Below are positions 1 through 5,697 of a DNA stretch of 7,652 nt, in pieces. This DNA comes from Planctomycetota bacterium. Its GTDB lineage: Bacteria > Planctomycetota > Planctomycetia > Gemmatales > Gemmataceae. The notes under the pieces were generated by a model, which saw only the letters and a program-made list of their open reading frames with translations, made no database searches and had not been told where the DNA came from. The position numbers and the translations under genes were made by a program. The number at the start of each line of letters is the position of its first letter. The stretch's first letter is position 1. Location: assembly GCA_016200155.1 (NCBI GenBank), contig JACQFG010000287.1, positions 1 to 7,652 of the forward strand, read 5' to 3'.

Positions 1-4
1 AAAC

Positions 5-24
5 CCGCGTTCTGGCGAACGCGG
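5..24 (-). terminator. short perfect hairpin downstream of the CotH-like gene
   Basis: The arms CCGCGTTC (5-12) and GAACGCGG (17-24) are perfect reverse complements around a TGGC loop. The hairpin lies about 45 bases past the stop of the minus-strand CotH-like gene. Read on that strand, the stem is followed by GTTT before the window ends, so the T-run is weak or cut off. It could be a terminator for the CotH-like gene or one of the short palindromes scattered between genes in this type of genome. The remaining bases from 25 to 69 hold nothing I can recognise. Confidence 0.4.
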
Positions 25-69
25 CTACGAATCAACTGCTCAGCAAATTATGACACGGACGTCTAGTAA

Positions 70-2112
70 TCACTTGGCGTCGAGCTTCTTGATCTCCGCG
101 TGGTTCAGCAGGTAGGTGCGCCGGCCGTCGGCGAAAGCACGCAGGTTCGAGCGCGACATGCCGCCTTCCTCGGCGAGCGCGTTCTTGAACTCGACCAGCG
201 AGGAAAGCCGGCGCGTATCCAGCTCGACTTCCTTTTCGATGAGCTTGCGATAGCCGTCGATGACCGGCTTGAGCTTGGTCCAGTCGAGCTGATCGTTGGC
301 GATGGTGCGCATGTTTTGCAGGTACTTGGTGCGCAGGCTCGGCACGCTGAGCAGGCGATAGAGCGGGGTGCGTGCGTTGTTGACGCCGATGAGCGGGTCG
401 AGAGCATAGCCGCCGCCCTTGCCGAGTCCGCCGCCGGGGAAGCCGCCGCCCTTGGGGCCGCCCTTGCCGCCGCCCATGGGTTGAAACGTCTCGTTGGTGT
501 CGTAGGGGATCACGTGGAACTTCCCCTTGGGATCGCGATACAGGCTGTAATCGCTGGCCCGCGTCCAGTAGCCGTCGTCGTTGATCGACGCGTTGTCGAG
601 AGCGAGGAACCAGAGCGCTGCATCGATGTCGAGGATCGGCCGCAACGCCGCCTCGAGTTTGTCGATCGGCGTCTTGTTCAGCACGCGGCACAGCTCGATC
701 AGGGCTTTCCAGTCGTCGTCGTTGTCCTTGCTCTTGATCTCGTAGTGGCGTTTGTAATCAGCGATGTTGTCGCTGTAGTAGGCCAGGCCCGCATTGGCGC
801 CGGGGTGGCCCGGGATGCGCCAGCGGGCGCCCTTGGTCGTGTTGTAGTTCTCCTTGAGGAACTCCTTGTTGAACTGCTGCTGGTTGGCGAAGATGCCCCA
901 GCTCTCGCCGTTGATGACGACCTTGACGAAGTTCGCCTGCGGGGCGGGAATGTATTTGCGCGACATGTTGCAGTAGAGGACCGAGTGCATGAACGTCGGG
1001 TCCTCGGCGCCGTTCAAGAGGTTGAGCGTCTTGTAGCTGTAGAGGCGCTGCTTGGCGTCGACAAAATCGAGGTTGAGTCCGAGCGAGTGCTTGTACCCCG
1101 GCGGCGCCATGAAGTAAGAAGAGTTGCCGCGAAAGTGGACGCCGACGTTGGGATATTTTTTGCCGTCGACGGTGATGGTCGCGGGCACCTGGACGTCGGT
1201 GTGGTAGAAGTCGGCGAGTTCGGCTTCCCAGTCGGTCTTGTTGTCGAAGTCGATGAAGATGGTGCGCAGGACGGACGTGTCGTAGAACTTGGCATCGGGA
1301 TAGTTCTTGACGTCCTTGGGCTCGACCTTGGGCCCGGGCTTGGCAGGATCGCGTGCGCCGCCTTTGCCGAAGCCGCCGCCGAACCCGCCGGGCGGAGGCA
1401 GGAACTTGGCGATGCCGGCCGCGACGGCGGGTTCATCGAGCTTGCCGGTCTTGTCGGTGTCGAGTTCGGTGAAGAGCGTTTCCGCGGCCGTGGTCAATTC
1501 GGCGAGGGTGACCTTGCCGGTCTTTTTGGCGTCGGCCTTCTTGATAATCTCGCCGGCGAAGAGGTTGCCGAGCGGTGGCGGCCCGAAGCCGCCCTTGGGT
1601 GGGCCCTTGCCGCCCGGAAAGCCGGGCGCGGGGATAATCTTGGTCAGGGCCTCGCCGAGCTGGGCTTCGTCGAGCGTGCCTTTTTTGTCCTTGTCGGCGT
1701 CGGTGAAGAACTTCTTGACACCGGCAATGAATTCGGCCCTGGTGAGCTTGCCGTCCTTGTCCGAGTCGAGGGTTTCGAGGAGCGGCTTGGCGAAATTGGG
1801 CCCGAAGAAGCCCTTGCCCTTGCCGGGGCCGCCCTTGCCGCCGAAGCCTTTGCCGCCGCCTTGGGTCTTGATGAACTCGCGGGCGGCCTTGCGTTCCTCG
1901 GCGTCGAGGCGTCCGTCGCCGTCCTTGTCGAACTTCTCGACGAGCTTGCGGCGTCCCTTCATGCCGAAGCCGCCGCCGCCGAACGGGAAGTCCTTTTTGC
2001 CGAACTCTTTCTTGTCAGGTTGCTTCTTCTCGTCCTGCTCGTCTTGAATCGCCAGCAAGGGCGTGACGATGATGAAGCTCGACAGGCAAAGCAGCCAGGT
2101 TCGGTGACGCAT
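70..2112 (-). CDS. secreted EF-hand / CotH kinase-like protein
   Basis: 680 residues. Residues 1-21 look like a signal peptide (MRHRTW, then a hydrophobic run ending LLA), so the protein is probably exported. The N-terminal third carries five EF-hand-like loops. Those at 62-73 (DKDGDGRLDAEE) and 116-127 (DSDKDGKLTRAE) are canonical calcium loops. Those near 140-151, 194-205 and 218-229 are degenerate at one or more liganding positions. Gly/Lys/Pro-rich linkers separate them (44-59, 85-104, 163-180, 241-258). From about 275 to 675 the chain resembles the CotH family: GVHFRGNSS at 324-332, the NFVKVVINGESWGIF stretch at 394-408, and PYDTNETF at 536-543 in the position of the CotH metal-binding aspartate motif. 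A further Gly-rich insert follows at 547-568. Bacillus CotH is an atypical protein kinase of the spore coat; the substrate here is unknown. The start is supported by GAGGT (2122-2118 on the minus strand) five bases ahead of the ATG. The gene stands alone, divergent from the next one. Confidence 0.85.
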   Translation of the reverse strand: MRHRTWLLCLSSFIIVTPLLAIQDEQDEKKQPDKKEFGKKDFPFGGGGFGMKGRRKLVEKFDKDGDGRLDAEERKAAREFIKTQGGGKGFGGKGGPGKGKGFFGPNFAKPLLETLDSDKDGKLTRAEFIAGVKKFFTDADKDKKGTLDEAQLGEALTKIIPAPGFPGGKGPPKGGFGPPPLGNLFAGEIIKKADAKKTGKVTLAELTTAAETLFTELDTDKTGKLDEPAVAAGIAKFLPPPGGFGGGFGKGGARDPAKPGPKVEPKDVKNYPDAKFYDTSVLRTIFIDFDNKTDWEAELADFYHTDVQVPATITVDGKKYPNVGVHFRGNSSYFMAPPGYKHSLGLNLDFVDAKQRLYSYKTLNLLNGAEDPTFMHSVLYCNMSRKYIPAPQANFVKVVINGESWGIFANQQQFNKEFLKENYNTTKGARWRIPGHPGANAGLAYYSDNIADYKRHYEIKSKDNDDDWKALIELCRVLNKTPIDKLEAALRPILDIDAALWFLALDNASINDDGYWTRASDYSLYRDPKGKFHVIPYDTNETFQPMGGGKGGPKGGGFPGGGLGKGGGYALDPLIGVNNARTPLYRLLSVPSLRTKYLQNMRTIANDQLDWTKLKPVIDGYRKLIEKEVELDTRRLSSLVEFKNALAEEGGMSRSNLRAFADGRRTYLLNHAEIKKLDAK

Positions 2113-2213
2113 TCGTTACCTCGTTGAGTGGGGGGAGATTCAGGCAATCTTCTGGGTGTAGTGTACCGGGCAACTATGAAGCCACGATGAAGCCGGAGAA
2201 ATTTGGAAAACCG

Positions 2214-2243
2214 TTGTCCGCCATTGCCGCGCGGCCGTACAAT
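2214..2243 (+). promoter_or_regulatory. candidate sigma70-type promoter for the small secreted protein
   Basis: TTGTCC (2214-2219, 4 of 6 to the -35 consensus) and TACAAT (2238-2243, 5 of 6 to the -10) are separated by 18 bases. A start near 2250 would leave a leader of about 38 bases ahead of the ATG at 2288, containing the strong AAGGAG. This rests on consensus matching only. The remainder of the divergent gap with the CotH-like gene (2113-2213) shows no convincing promoter for that gene. Confidence 0.4.
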
Positions 2244-2274
2244 CAACAGCGAGTAATCGATCGAGAAAAACTAC

Positions 2275-2280
2275 AAGGAG
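2275..2280 (+). promoter_or_regulatory. ribosome binding site that decides the start at 2288
   Basis: AAGGAG lies one base before an in-frame ATG at 2282 and seven bases before the ATG at 2288. Only the second spacing suits initiation, so the protein should begin MSYTKAA instead of MIMSYT. Confidence 0.8.
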
Positions 2281-2287
2281 AATGATC

Positions 2288-2797
2288 ATGTCGTACACGA
2301 AAGCCGCCATCGTCTTGGTGGCGCTGGCCTGCCTGGTGACGGTGGGCGGCGCGAAGGACATCCTGTTCCCGAACATGACGCCGGAAAAGGGCAGCTATGA
2401 CAAGCCGGCGGGGACGATGGGCGAAAAGACGAAGAACCCGTGGAGCGCAACCACCCTGGCCGCCGGCGTCGACGGCAAGCCGCTGGCGGGCAAAGTCGTC
2501 ACGGTCGTCGGCGAGATCATCGACCTGTCGTGTTACACCTCGCTCGGCAAGCATGGCACCAAGCATCGCGACTGCGGCCAGAAATGCGTCAAGAACGGCC
2601 AGCCGGTCGGCCTGCTGGCGAAGGACGGCTCGATTTATCTGCTCGTCGATGAAGAGCACGATCAGCGCCGCGACGGCCTGACCAACTTCCGTGCGGCCTG
2701 CGTCGAGCACATGGCCTACGTCATGGAAGTCACCGGCACCCTGTCGGTCGTCGAAGGCATGAAGACGCTGCACGTGCGCGGTTACGTCAAGAAGTAA
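2288..2797 (+). CDS. small exported protein with conserved-looking Cys/His motif, possible OB-like fold
   Basis: 169 residues from the ATG favoured by the ribosome binding site. Residues 4-22 form a signal peptide with a probable cleavage after A22 (VGGA|KD), so the mature protein is about 147 residues and extracytoplasmic. The mature part has a tight Cys/His pattern: DLSCY around C82, H93-x2-C96-x3-C100, and C138-x2-H141. Two beta-rich segments (GKVVTVVGEIID at 68-79, and VMEVTGTLSVVEGMKTLHV at 145-163) resemble the strands of small OB-fold proteins. I recall similar exported proteins of unknown role with a C...H-x2-C-x3-C-x-G-x-P-x-G-L-L pattern, but I cannot name the family. A metal site or disulfides are plausible; this is inference. 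It is expressed alone, with a promoter candidate upstream and a strong terminator downstream. Confidence 0.85.
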   Translation: MSYTKAAIVLVALACLVTVGGAKDILFPNMTPEKGSYDKPAGTMGEKTKNPWSATTLAAGVDGKPLAGKVVTVVGEIIDLSCYTSLGKHGTKHRDCGQKCVKNGQPVGLLAKDGSIYLLVDEEHDQRRDGLTNFRAACVEHMAYVMEVTGTLSVVEGMKTLHVRGYVKK

Positions 2798-2819
2798 CAT
2801 TGCGCGTCGGTTGACATCA

Positions 2820-2876
2820 GAGCCTGAAGCGTGAGCGAAGGAAGTCCTTCGCTCACGCTTCAGGCTCGGATTTTTT
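2820..2876 (+). terminator. palindromic repeat copy 1 serving as intrinsic terminator
   Basis: A 23-bp perfect inverted repeat has arms at 2820-2842 and 2845-2867 and starts with the core GAGCCTGAAGCGTGAGCG. On the plus strand it is followed by GGA and six T (2871-2876), the usual layout of a rho-independent terminator, 22 bases after the stop of the small secreted protein. It belongs to the same palindrome family as the copies at 5002, 5635 and 7595. The right arm also encodes the last residues and the stop codon of oxyR on the other strand. Confidence 0.75.
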
Positions 2877-3762
2877 CGAACTTCTTGCCGATCTCCCGCA
2901 ACCCCGTCAAGAACATCTCCGCCGCCGGTCCGTGATGGCGATGCCGATGCCAGACGGCGGCGATGGAGCGCATCGGCTGTGTGCCGGCCAATCTGCGGTA
3001 AACCTTGCCGCCGCCTGCATCGGCGCGGCGCGCCATCTCGGGTATCAGCGAGATCCCCTGGCCCTGGGCGATCAGCAACTGGATCGTCATGATCTGCGCG
3101 CTGCGGCAGGCGATGCGCGGCTGACAGCCGTTGGCATTGCAGAAACTCAATACCTGGTCCCCGAGGCAGTGCATCTCGTCGAGCAGAATGAACCGCTCCG
3201 CTTGCAGGTCCTCGATCGTGATGCTCTTGCAGCGCGCCAGGTGATGACGCCGCGGCACCGCAAGATAGAGCGGCTCGGAGAACAATTCCTCGACGTGCAG
3301 CCGATCCTCGTTGATCGGCAATGCGACGATGGCGAGATCGAGATCGCCGCCGACCGTCGCCGCCAGGAGCTGCTGCGTCACCCCTTCATGAATGCTCAAT
3401 TCGACGTCGGGCTTCGCGGCCAACAGCTTTTCGAGAGCTGCCGGCAACAGGTACGGCGCGATCGTGGGAATGGCGCCGATCGACAGCCGGCCGCCGCGCT
3501 CGTCGTCTCCTTCGCGAAGCTGGCGCGTGGCATCGTCCACCTCCGAGAGGATGACAGTCGCCCGGTCGAGCAGCATGCGGCCCGCCGCGGTCAGCAGCAC
3601 GCGCCGGCCCAGCCGATCGAACAACTTCTGCTTCAGGCCGCGCTCCAGCTTTTGAATCTGCTGGCTCAACGACGGCTGCGAGATGTGGCACTGCTCGGCG
3701 GCGCGGCTGAAGCTGCCGGTCCGGGCCACGGCGACGAAATAGCGAAGCTGATGCATTTCCAT
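2860..3762 (-). CDS. oxyR: OxyR-type LysR-family peroxide sensor
   Basis: 300 residues, typical LysR size. The winged helix-turn-helix is at about 3-60 (SFSRAAEQCHISQPSLSQQIQKLE). The effector domain follows from about 90, with IGAIPTIAPYLLP at 95-107, a close match to the same stretch of E. coli OxyR. The redox pair is present at the same numbers as in E. coli: C199 and C208, in EMHCLGDQVLSFC, with H198 kept. The E. coli arginine at 201 is glycine here, and R265 probably corresponds to R266 near the reactive cysteine. In known OxyR proteins, peroxide oxidises C199 and a disulfide with C208 switches promoter binding; the same mechanism is inferred. The ATG at 3762 gives the family's usual N-terminus, though only a weak TAGG precedes it. 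The gene is divergent from a peroxidase, and a near-consensus OxyR site overlaps its start codon, suggesting autoregulation. Its stop codon lies inside palindromic repeat copy 1. Confidence 0.9.
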   Translation of the reverse strand: MEMHQLRYFVAVARTGSFSRAAEQCHISQPSLSQQIQKLERGLKQKLFDRLGRRVLLTAAGRMLLDRATVILSEVDDATRQLREGDDERGGRLSIGAIPTIAPYLLPAALEKLLAAKPDVELSIHEGVTQQLLAATVGGDLDLAIVALPINEDRLHVEELFSEPLYLAVPRRHHLARCKSITIEDLQAERFILLDEMHCLGDQVLSFCNANGCQPRIACRSAQIMTIQLLIAQGQGISLIPEMARRADAGGGKVYRRLAGTQPMRSIAAVWHRHRHHGPAAEMFLTGLREIGKKFEKIRA

Positions 3763-3797
3763 AGGTGCAGCCTATCAATTCTATCGATAGAAAGTAT
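3761..3797. promoter_or_regulatory. OxyR binding site between oxyR and the peroxidase gene
   Basis: The E. coli OxyR consensus is two ATAG-nTnnnAn-CTAT units seven bases apart. Here the first unit is ATAG (3761-3764), GTGCAGC, CTAT (3772-3775), matching 9 of 10 fixed positions. After exactly seven bases comes ATCG (3783-3786), ATAGAAA, GTAT (3794-3797), matching 8 of 10. The total is 17 of 20 with correct phasing. The site overlaps the oxyR start codon (3760-3762) and lies upstream of the peroxidase, the arrangement expected for repression of oxyR and activation of the divergent gene. A 10-bp palindrome CTATCGATAG (3781-3790) falls inside it. A weak plus-strand promoter may follow (TTCACT at 3798, CATAAG at 3819). 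Confidence 0.7.
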
Positions 3798-3905
3798 TTC
3801 ACTTATACCTCGTCGGTTCATAAGAATCCAACTCGAATGTGTTTTGCGACCCGAATTTGCTTGCCAGGCAGGCGAGCAATGACCAAGATGACTGTCCCCA
3901 CTTGC

Positions 3906-3911
3906 GAGGAG
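3906..3911 (+). promoter_or_regulatory. ribosome binding site that decides the start of the peroxidase
   Basis: GAGGAG lies eight bases before the ATG at 3920. The frame is open further upstream to an ATG at 3839, but that start has no ribosome binding site and would put 27 polar residues ahead of the export signal. Confidence 0.8.
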
Positions 3912-3919
3912 ATCGAAAG

Positions 3920-4993
3920 ATGCGCATGTCCCGAATGTTTGCCGCCGCCGCTGTTGCGGTCGGCGTGATTGCAGCCTGGAACGTCTGGTCGAAAGCCGGC
4001 GATTCGACGCCCAAATCGATGTTTCCGAAGGACGGACCGAAGATCCCGCTCGGCCTGGTGCCGATCGTCTGGCCCGAAGACAATCCCTATTCCGCTGAAA
4101 AGGCCGAACTCGGCTGGCTGCTGTTCTTCGACAAGAGGCTTTCCTCCGACGGGTCCGTCTCGTGCGCGAGCTGTCATTCTCCCGAGCATGGCTTCACGGA
4201 CGGCAGCGCCGTTTCCACCGGCATCGCCAAGCAGAAGGGCGGCCGCAGCGCTCCTTCCGTCATCAATCGCGTCTACGGGTTCGCCCAGTTTTGGGACGGC
4301 CGCGTCTACTCGCTGGAAGATCAGGCCAAGGGCCCGATCGCCAATCCGATCGAAATGACCAGCGACAAGGACGCCGGCAAGGCCCATGCAGCCTGCATCG
4401 AACGCCTGCGCCAGGTCAAGGGGTATCGGGCCCGTTTCAAGCAGGTGTTCGGCACCGAGGAGTTCACCATCGACCACATCGCCAAGGCGATCGCCACCTT
4501 CGAGCGCACCATCCTGTCGGGCAATTCGGCATATGACCGCTTCAAGGCCGGCGACAAAACCGCCCTCAACGAAGCCCAGCAGCGCGGCATGAAGACCTTC
4601 TTCTCCAACCACGCCCGCTGCGACAGCTGCCACGACGGCGCCGCCTTCACCACCAATCAGTTCGCCAACATCGGTATCGGCATGGACAAGCCCGATCCCG
4701 ACCTGGGCCGATTCATGGTCACCAAGAACGAAGCCGACAAGGGCGCGTTCAAGACCCCCGGCCTGCGCGATATCGCGCGCACCGCCCCCTACATGCACGA
4801 CGGCAGCCTCAAAACGCTGGAGGAAGTCGTCGAGCATTACGACAAGGGGGGCGTCAAGAACCAGTGGCTGCACCAGGACATCAAGCCGCTCAAGCTCAGC
4901 GTGCAAGACAAGAAGGACCTCGTCGAGTTCCTGCACGGGTTGAACGGCGAAGGCTGGCAGCACATCAAGGCGCCGACTTCGTTACCGAAGTAG
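3920..4993 (+). CDS. periplasmic diheme cytochrome c peroxidase / MauG-family protein
   Basis: 357 residues. Residues 6-23 are a signal peptide or membrane anchor, placing the enzyme outside the cytoplasm. Two heme c sites are visible: C82-A-S-C85-H86 and C234-D-S-C237-H238. Between them W125 (FWDGR), Q135, P139 and E145 keep the spacing of MauG W93, Q103, P107 and E113; the Trp is the inter-heme residue and the Glu sits in the peroxidatic pocket. After the second heme, APYMHDG (289-295) is followed by EEVVEHYDKGG, with Y307 where classical CCPs have the methionine ligand and MauG has Y294. Classical members reduce hydrogen peroxide with electrons from small c-type cytochromes; MauG uses peroxide to oxidise a partner protein. 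No methylamine dehydrogenase genes are in view, so a peroxide-detoxifying role is inferred from the divergent oxyR and its site. It is followed by hairpin copy 2. Confidence 0.9.
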   Translation: MRMSRMFAAAAVAVGVIAAWNVWSKAGDSTPKSMFPKDGPKIPLGLVPIVWPEDNPYSAEKAELGWLLFFDKRLSSDGSVSCASCHSPEHGFTDGSAVSTGIAKQKGGRSAPSVINRVYGFAQFWDGRVYSLEDQAKGPIANPIEMTSDKDAGKAHAACIERLRQVKGYRARFKQVFGTEEFTIDHIAKAIATFERTILSGNSAYDRFKAGDKTALNEAQQRGMKTFFSNHARCDSCHDGAAFTTNQFANIGIGMDKPDPDLGRFMVTKNEADKGAFKTPGLRDIARTAPYMHDGSLKTLEEVVEHYDKGGVKNQWLHQDIKPLKLSVQDKKDLVEFLHGLNGEGWQHIKAPTSLPK

Positions 4994-5001
4994 GTTGCTC
5001 G

Positions 5002-5062
5002 GTCCGAGCCTGAGCGCCAGCGAAGGGCAGCGTTTGCCCTTCGCTGGCGCTCAGGCTCGGAC
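5002..5062. repeat. palindromic repeat copy 2 (28-bp perfect stem)
   Basis: The arms 5002-5029 and 5035-5062 are perfect reverse complements around the loop GCGTT. The outer core GAGCCTGAGCGCCAGCGAAG shows the same plan as copies 1 and 4 but with different inner bases that are compensated on the other arm. It fills the gap between the peroxidase stop (4993) and moaC (5075). There is no T-run after either side, so it is not a classical intrinsic terminator, although such a stable stem could still stop or protect transcripts. Confidence 0.85.
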
Positions 5063-5068
5063 TACAAT
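5063..5068 (+). promoter_or_regulatory. possible -10 element for a leaderless moaC transcript
   Basis: TACAAT (5 of 6 to the -10 consensus) ends six bases before the moaC ATG at 5075, so transcription could begin at or next to the start codon. No Shine-Dalgarno sequence is present between hairpin copy 2 and the ATG. No good -35 is seen; the expected position falls inside the hairpin's right arm. This is a weak call. Confidence 0.25.
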
Positions 5069-5074
5069 GATCGC

Positions 5075-5551
5075 ATGGCCGACCTGACCCATTTCGACGA
5101 ATCCGGCGCCAGCCGCATGGTCGACACCAGCGGCAAGGCGGAAACGCTGCGCGAGGCGCGGGCCAGCGGGCACGTGCGCATGGCGGCGGCGACGCTGACG
5201 CTGATCCGCGATCGCGGCCTCGCCAAGGGGGACGTGCTCGAAGTGGCGCGCCTGGCCGGCATCATGGCGGCGAAGCGCACGGGCGAGCTCATCCCGCTCT
5301 GCCATCCGTTGCCGATCACGTCCGCCCAGATCGATTTTCACTTCGAAGGAAATGACGTGCTGCACATCGAGGCGACCGTGCGCGTGCTGGGCCGCACCGG
5401 CGTCGAGATGGAAGCCCTCACGGCCGTCAGCGTCGCTGCCCTGACCGTTTACGACATGTGCAAATCGGTCGATCGGGCCATGACGATCGCGCGCATCCGC
5501 CTGGAGGAGAAATCGGGCGGGAAATCGGGGCACTTCACGCGCGCCGATTGA
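5075..5551 (+). CDS. moaC: cyclic pyranopterin monophosphate synthase (MoaC)
   Basis: 158 residues, the full usual length. MoaC acts after MoaA in molybdenum cofactor synthesis, converting the MoaA product 3',8-cyclo-7,8-dihydro-GTP into cyclic pyranopterin monophosphate in the cytoplasm. Family motifs are all present: SRMVDTSGKAETLREA at 13-28, IPLCHPLP at 73-80, TGVEMEALTAVSVAALTVYD at 108-127, DMCKSVD at 127-133 and EKSGGKSG at 145-152. D127 and K130 correspond to catalytic D128 and K131 of E. coli MoaC, and the substrate-binding CHPL is intact. No other mo gene is in view. The start is chosen because it gives the family N-terminus and everything upstream is hairpin copy 2; it has no ribosome binding site, so initiation may be leaderless. 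Confidence 0.95.
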   Translation: MADLTHFDESGASRMVDTSGKAETLREARASGHVRMAAATLTLIRDRGLAKGDVLEVARLAGIMAAKRTGELIPLCHPLPITSAQIDFHFEGNDVLHIEATVRVLGRTGVEMEALTAVSVAALTVYDMCKSVDRAMTIARIRLEEKSGGKSGHFTRAD

Positions 5552-5561
5552 CGCCTATTAT
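5534..5561 (+). promoter_or_regulatory. candidate promoter for the prenyl synthase gene
   Basis: TTCACG (5534-5539, 4 of 6) and TATTAT (5556-5561, 5 of 6) are 16 bases apart and overlap the end of moaC. Initiation near 5568 would give a leader of about 130 bases before the prenyl synthase, containing the half palindrome. Consensus matching only. Confidence 0.3.
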
Positions 5562-5590
5562 TGCCTCTCTAAAATCTAACTCAGACAAGA

Positions 5591-5617
5591 AATCCATGGG
5601 CTGACCGTTAATGGATT
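5591..5617. repeat. 7-bp inverted repeat in the leader of the prenyl synthase
   Basis: AATCCAT (5591-5597) and ATGGATT (5611-5617) flank 13 bases. A second pair, GTTTGCGG (5623-5630) and CCGCAAAC (5679-5686), encloses the half palindrome and ends three bases before GGAG, the ribosome binding site of the next gene. These could fold the leader, but both stems are short. Confidence 0.35.
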
Positions 5618-5634
5618 GCGCCGTTTGCGGTTCG

Positions 5635-5664
5635 ATCAGAGCCTGAAGCGTAAGCGAAGGATGC
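5635..5664. repeat. palindromic repeat copy 3, left arm only
   Basis: The 27 bases 5635-5661 match 2816-2842 at all but one position, including the flank ATCA before the GAGCCTGAAGCG core. The right arm is missing: after GGATGCTCC the sequence turns into CTTTTTGGACG. It is therefore a half element, either decayed or cut by a deletion, in the leader of the prenyl synthase gene. Confidence 0.75.
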
Positions 5665-5697
5665 TCCCTTTTTGGACGCCGCAAACACGGAGTTCCC

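Noticed and set aside
100..2127. A 675-codon open frame on the plus strand opposite the CotH-like gene
   Set aside because: It is the antisense shadow of a GC-rich gene: composition is dominated by Val/Glu/Leu/Ala runs from complementary codons, there is no domain, and the opposite strand carries clear EF-hand and CotH motifs with a signal peptide and ribosome binding site.
2820..2867. Reading the repeated palindromes as a CRISPR array
   Set aside because: Copies are hundreds to thousands of bases apart, differ in sequence, have no uniform spacers, and no cas gene is present.
3839..3919. Upstream start for the peroxidase at 3839
   Set aside because: No ribosome binding site there, and it would bury the export signal behind 27 residues; GAGGAG at 3906 fits the ATG at 3920.
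3818..4963. A 381-codon open frame on the minus strand opposite the peroxidase
   Set aside because: The plus strand has two CxxCH heme sites and MauG-family residues, and the minus frame has no recognisable motif.
3839..4993. Methylamine dehydrogenase (mau) cluster suggested by MauG similarity
   Set aside because: No mau structural genes are in the window, and the divergent oxyR fits peroxide defence better.
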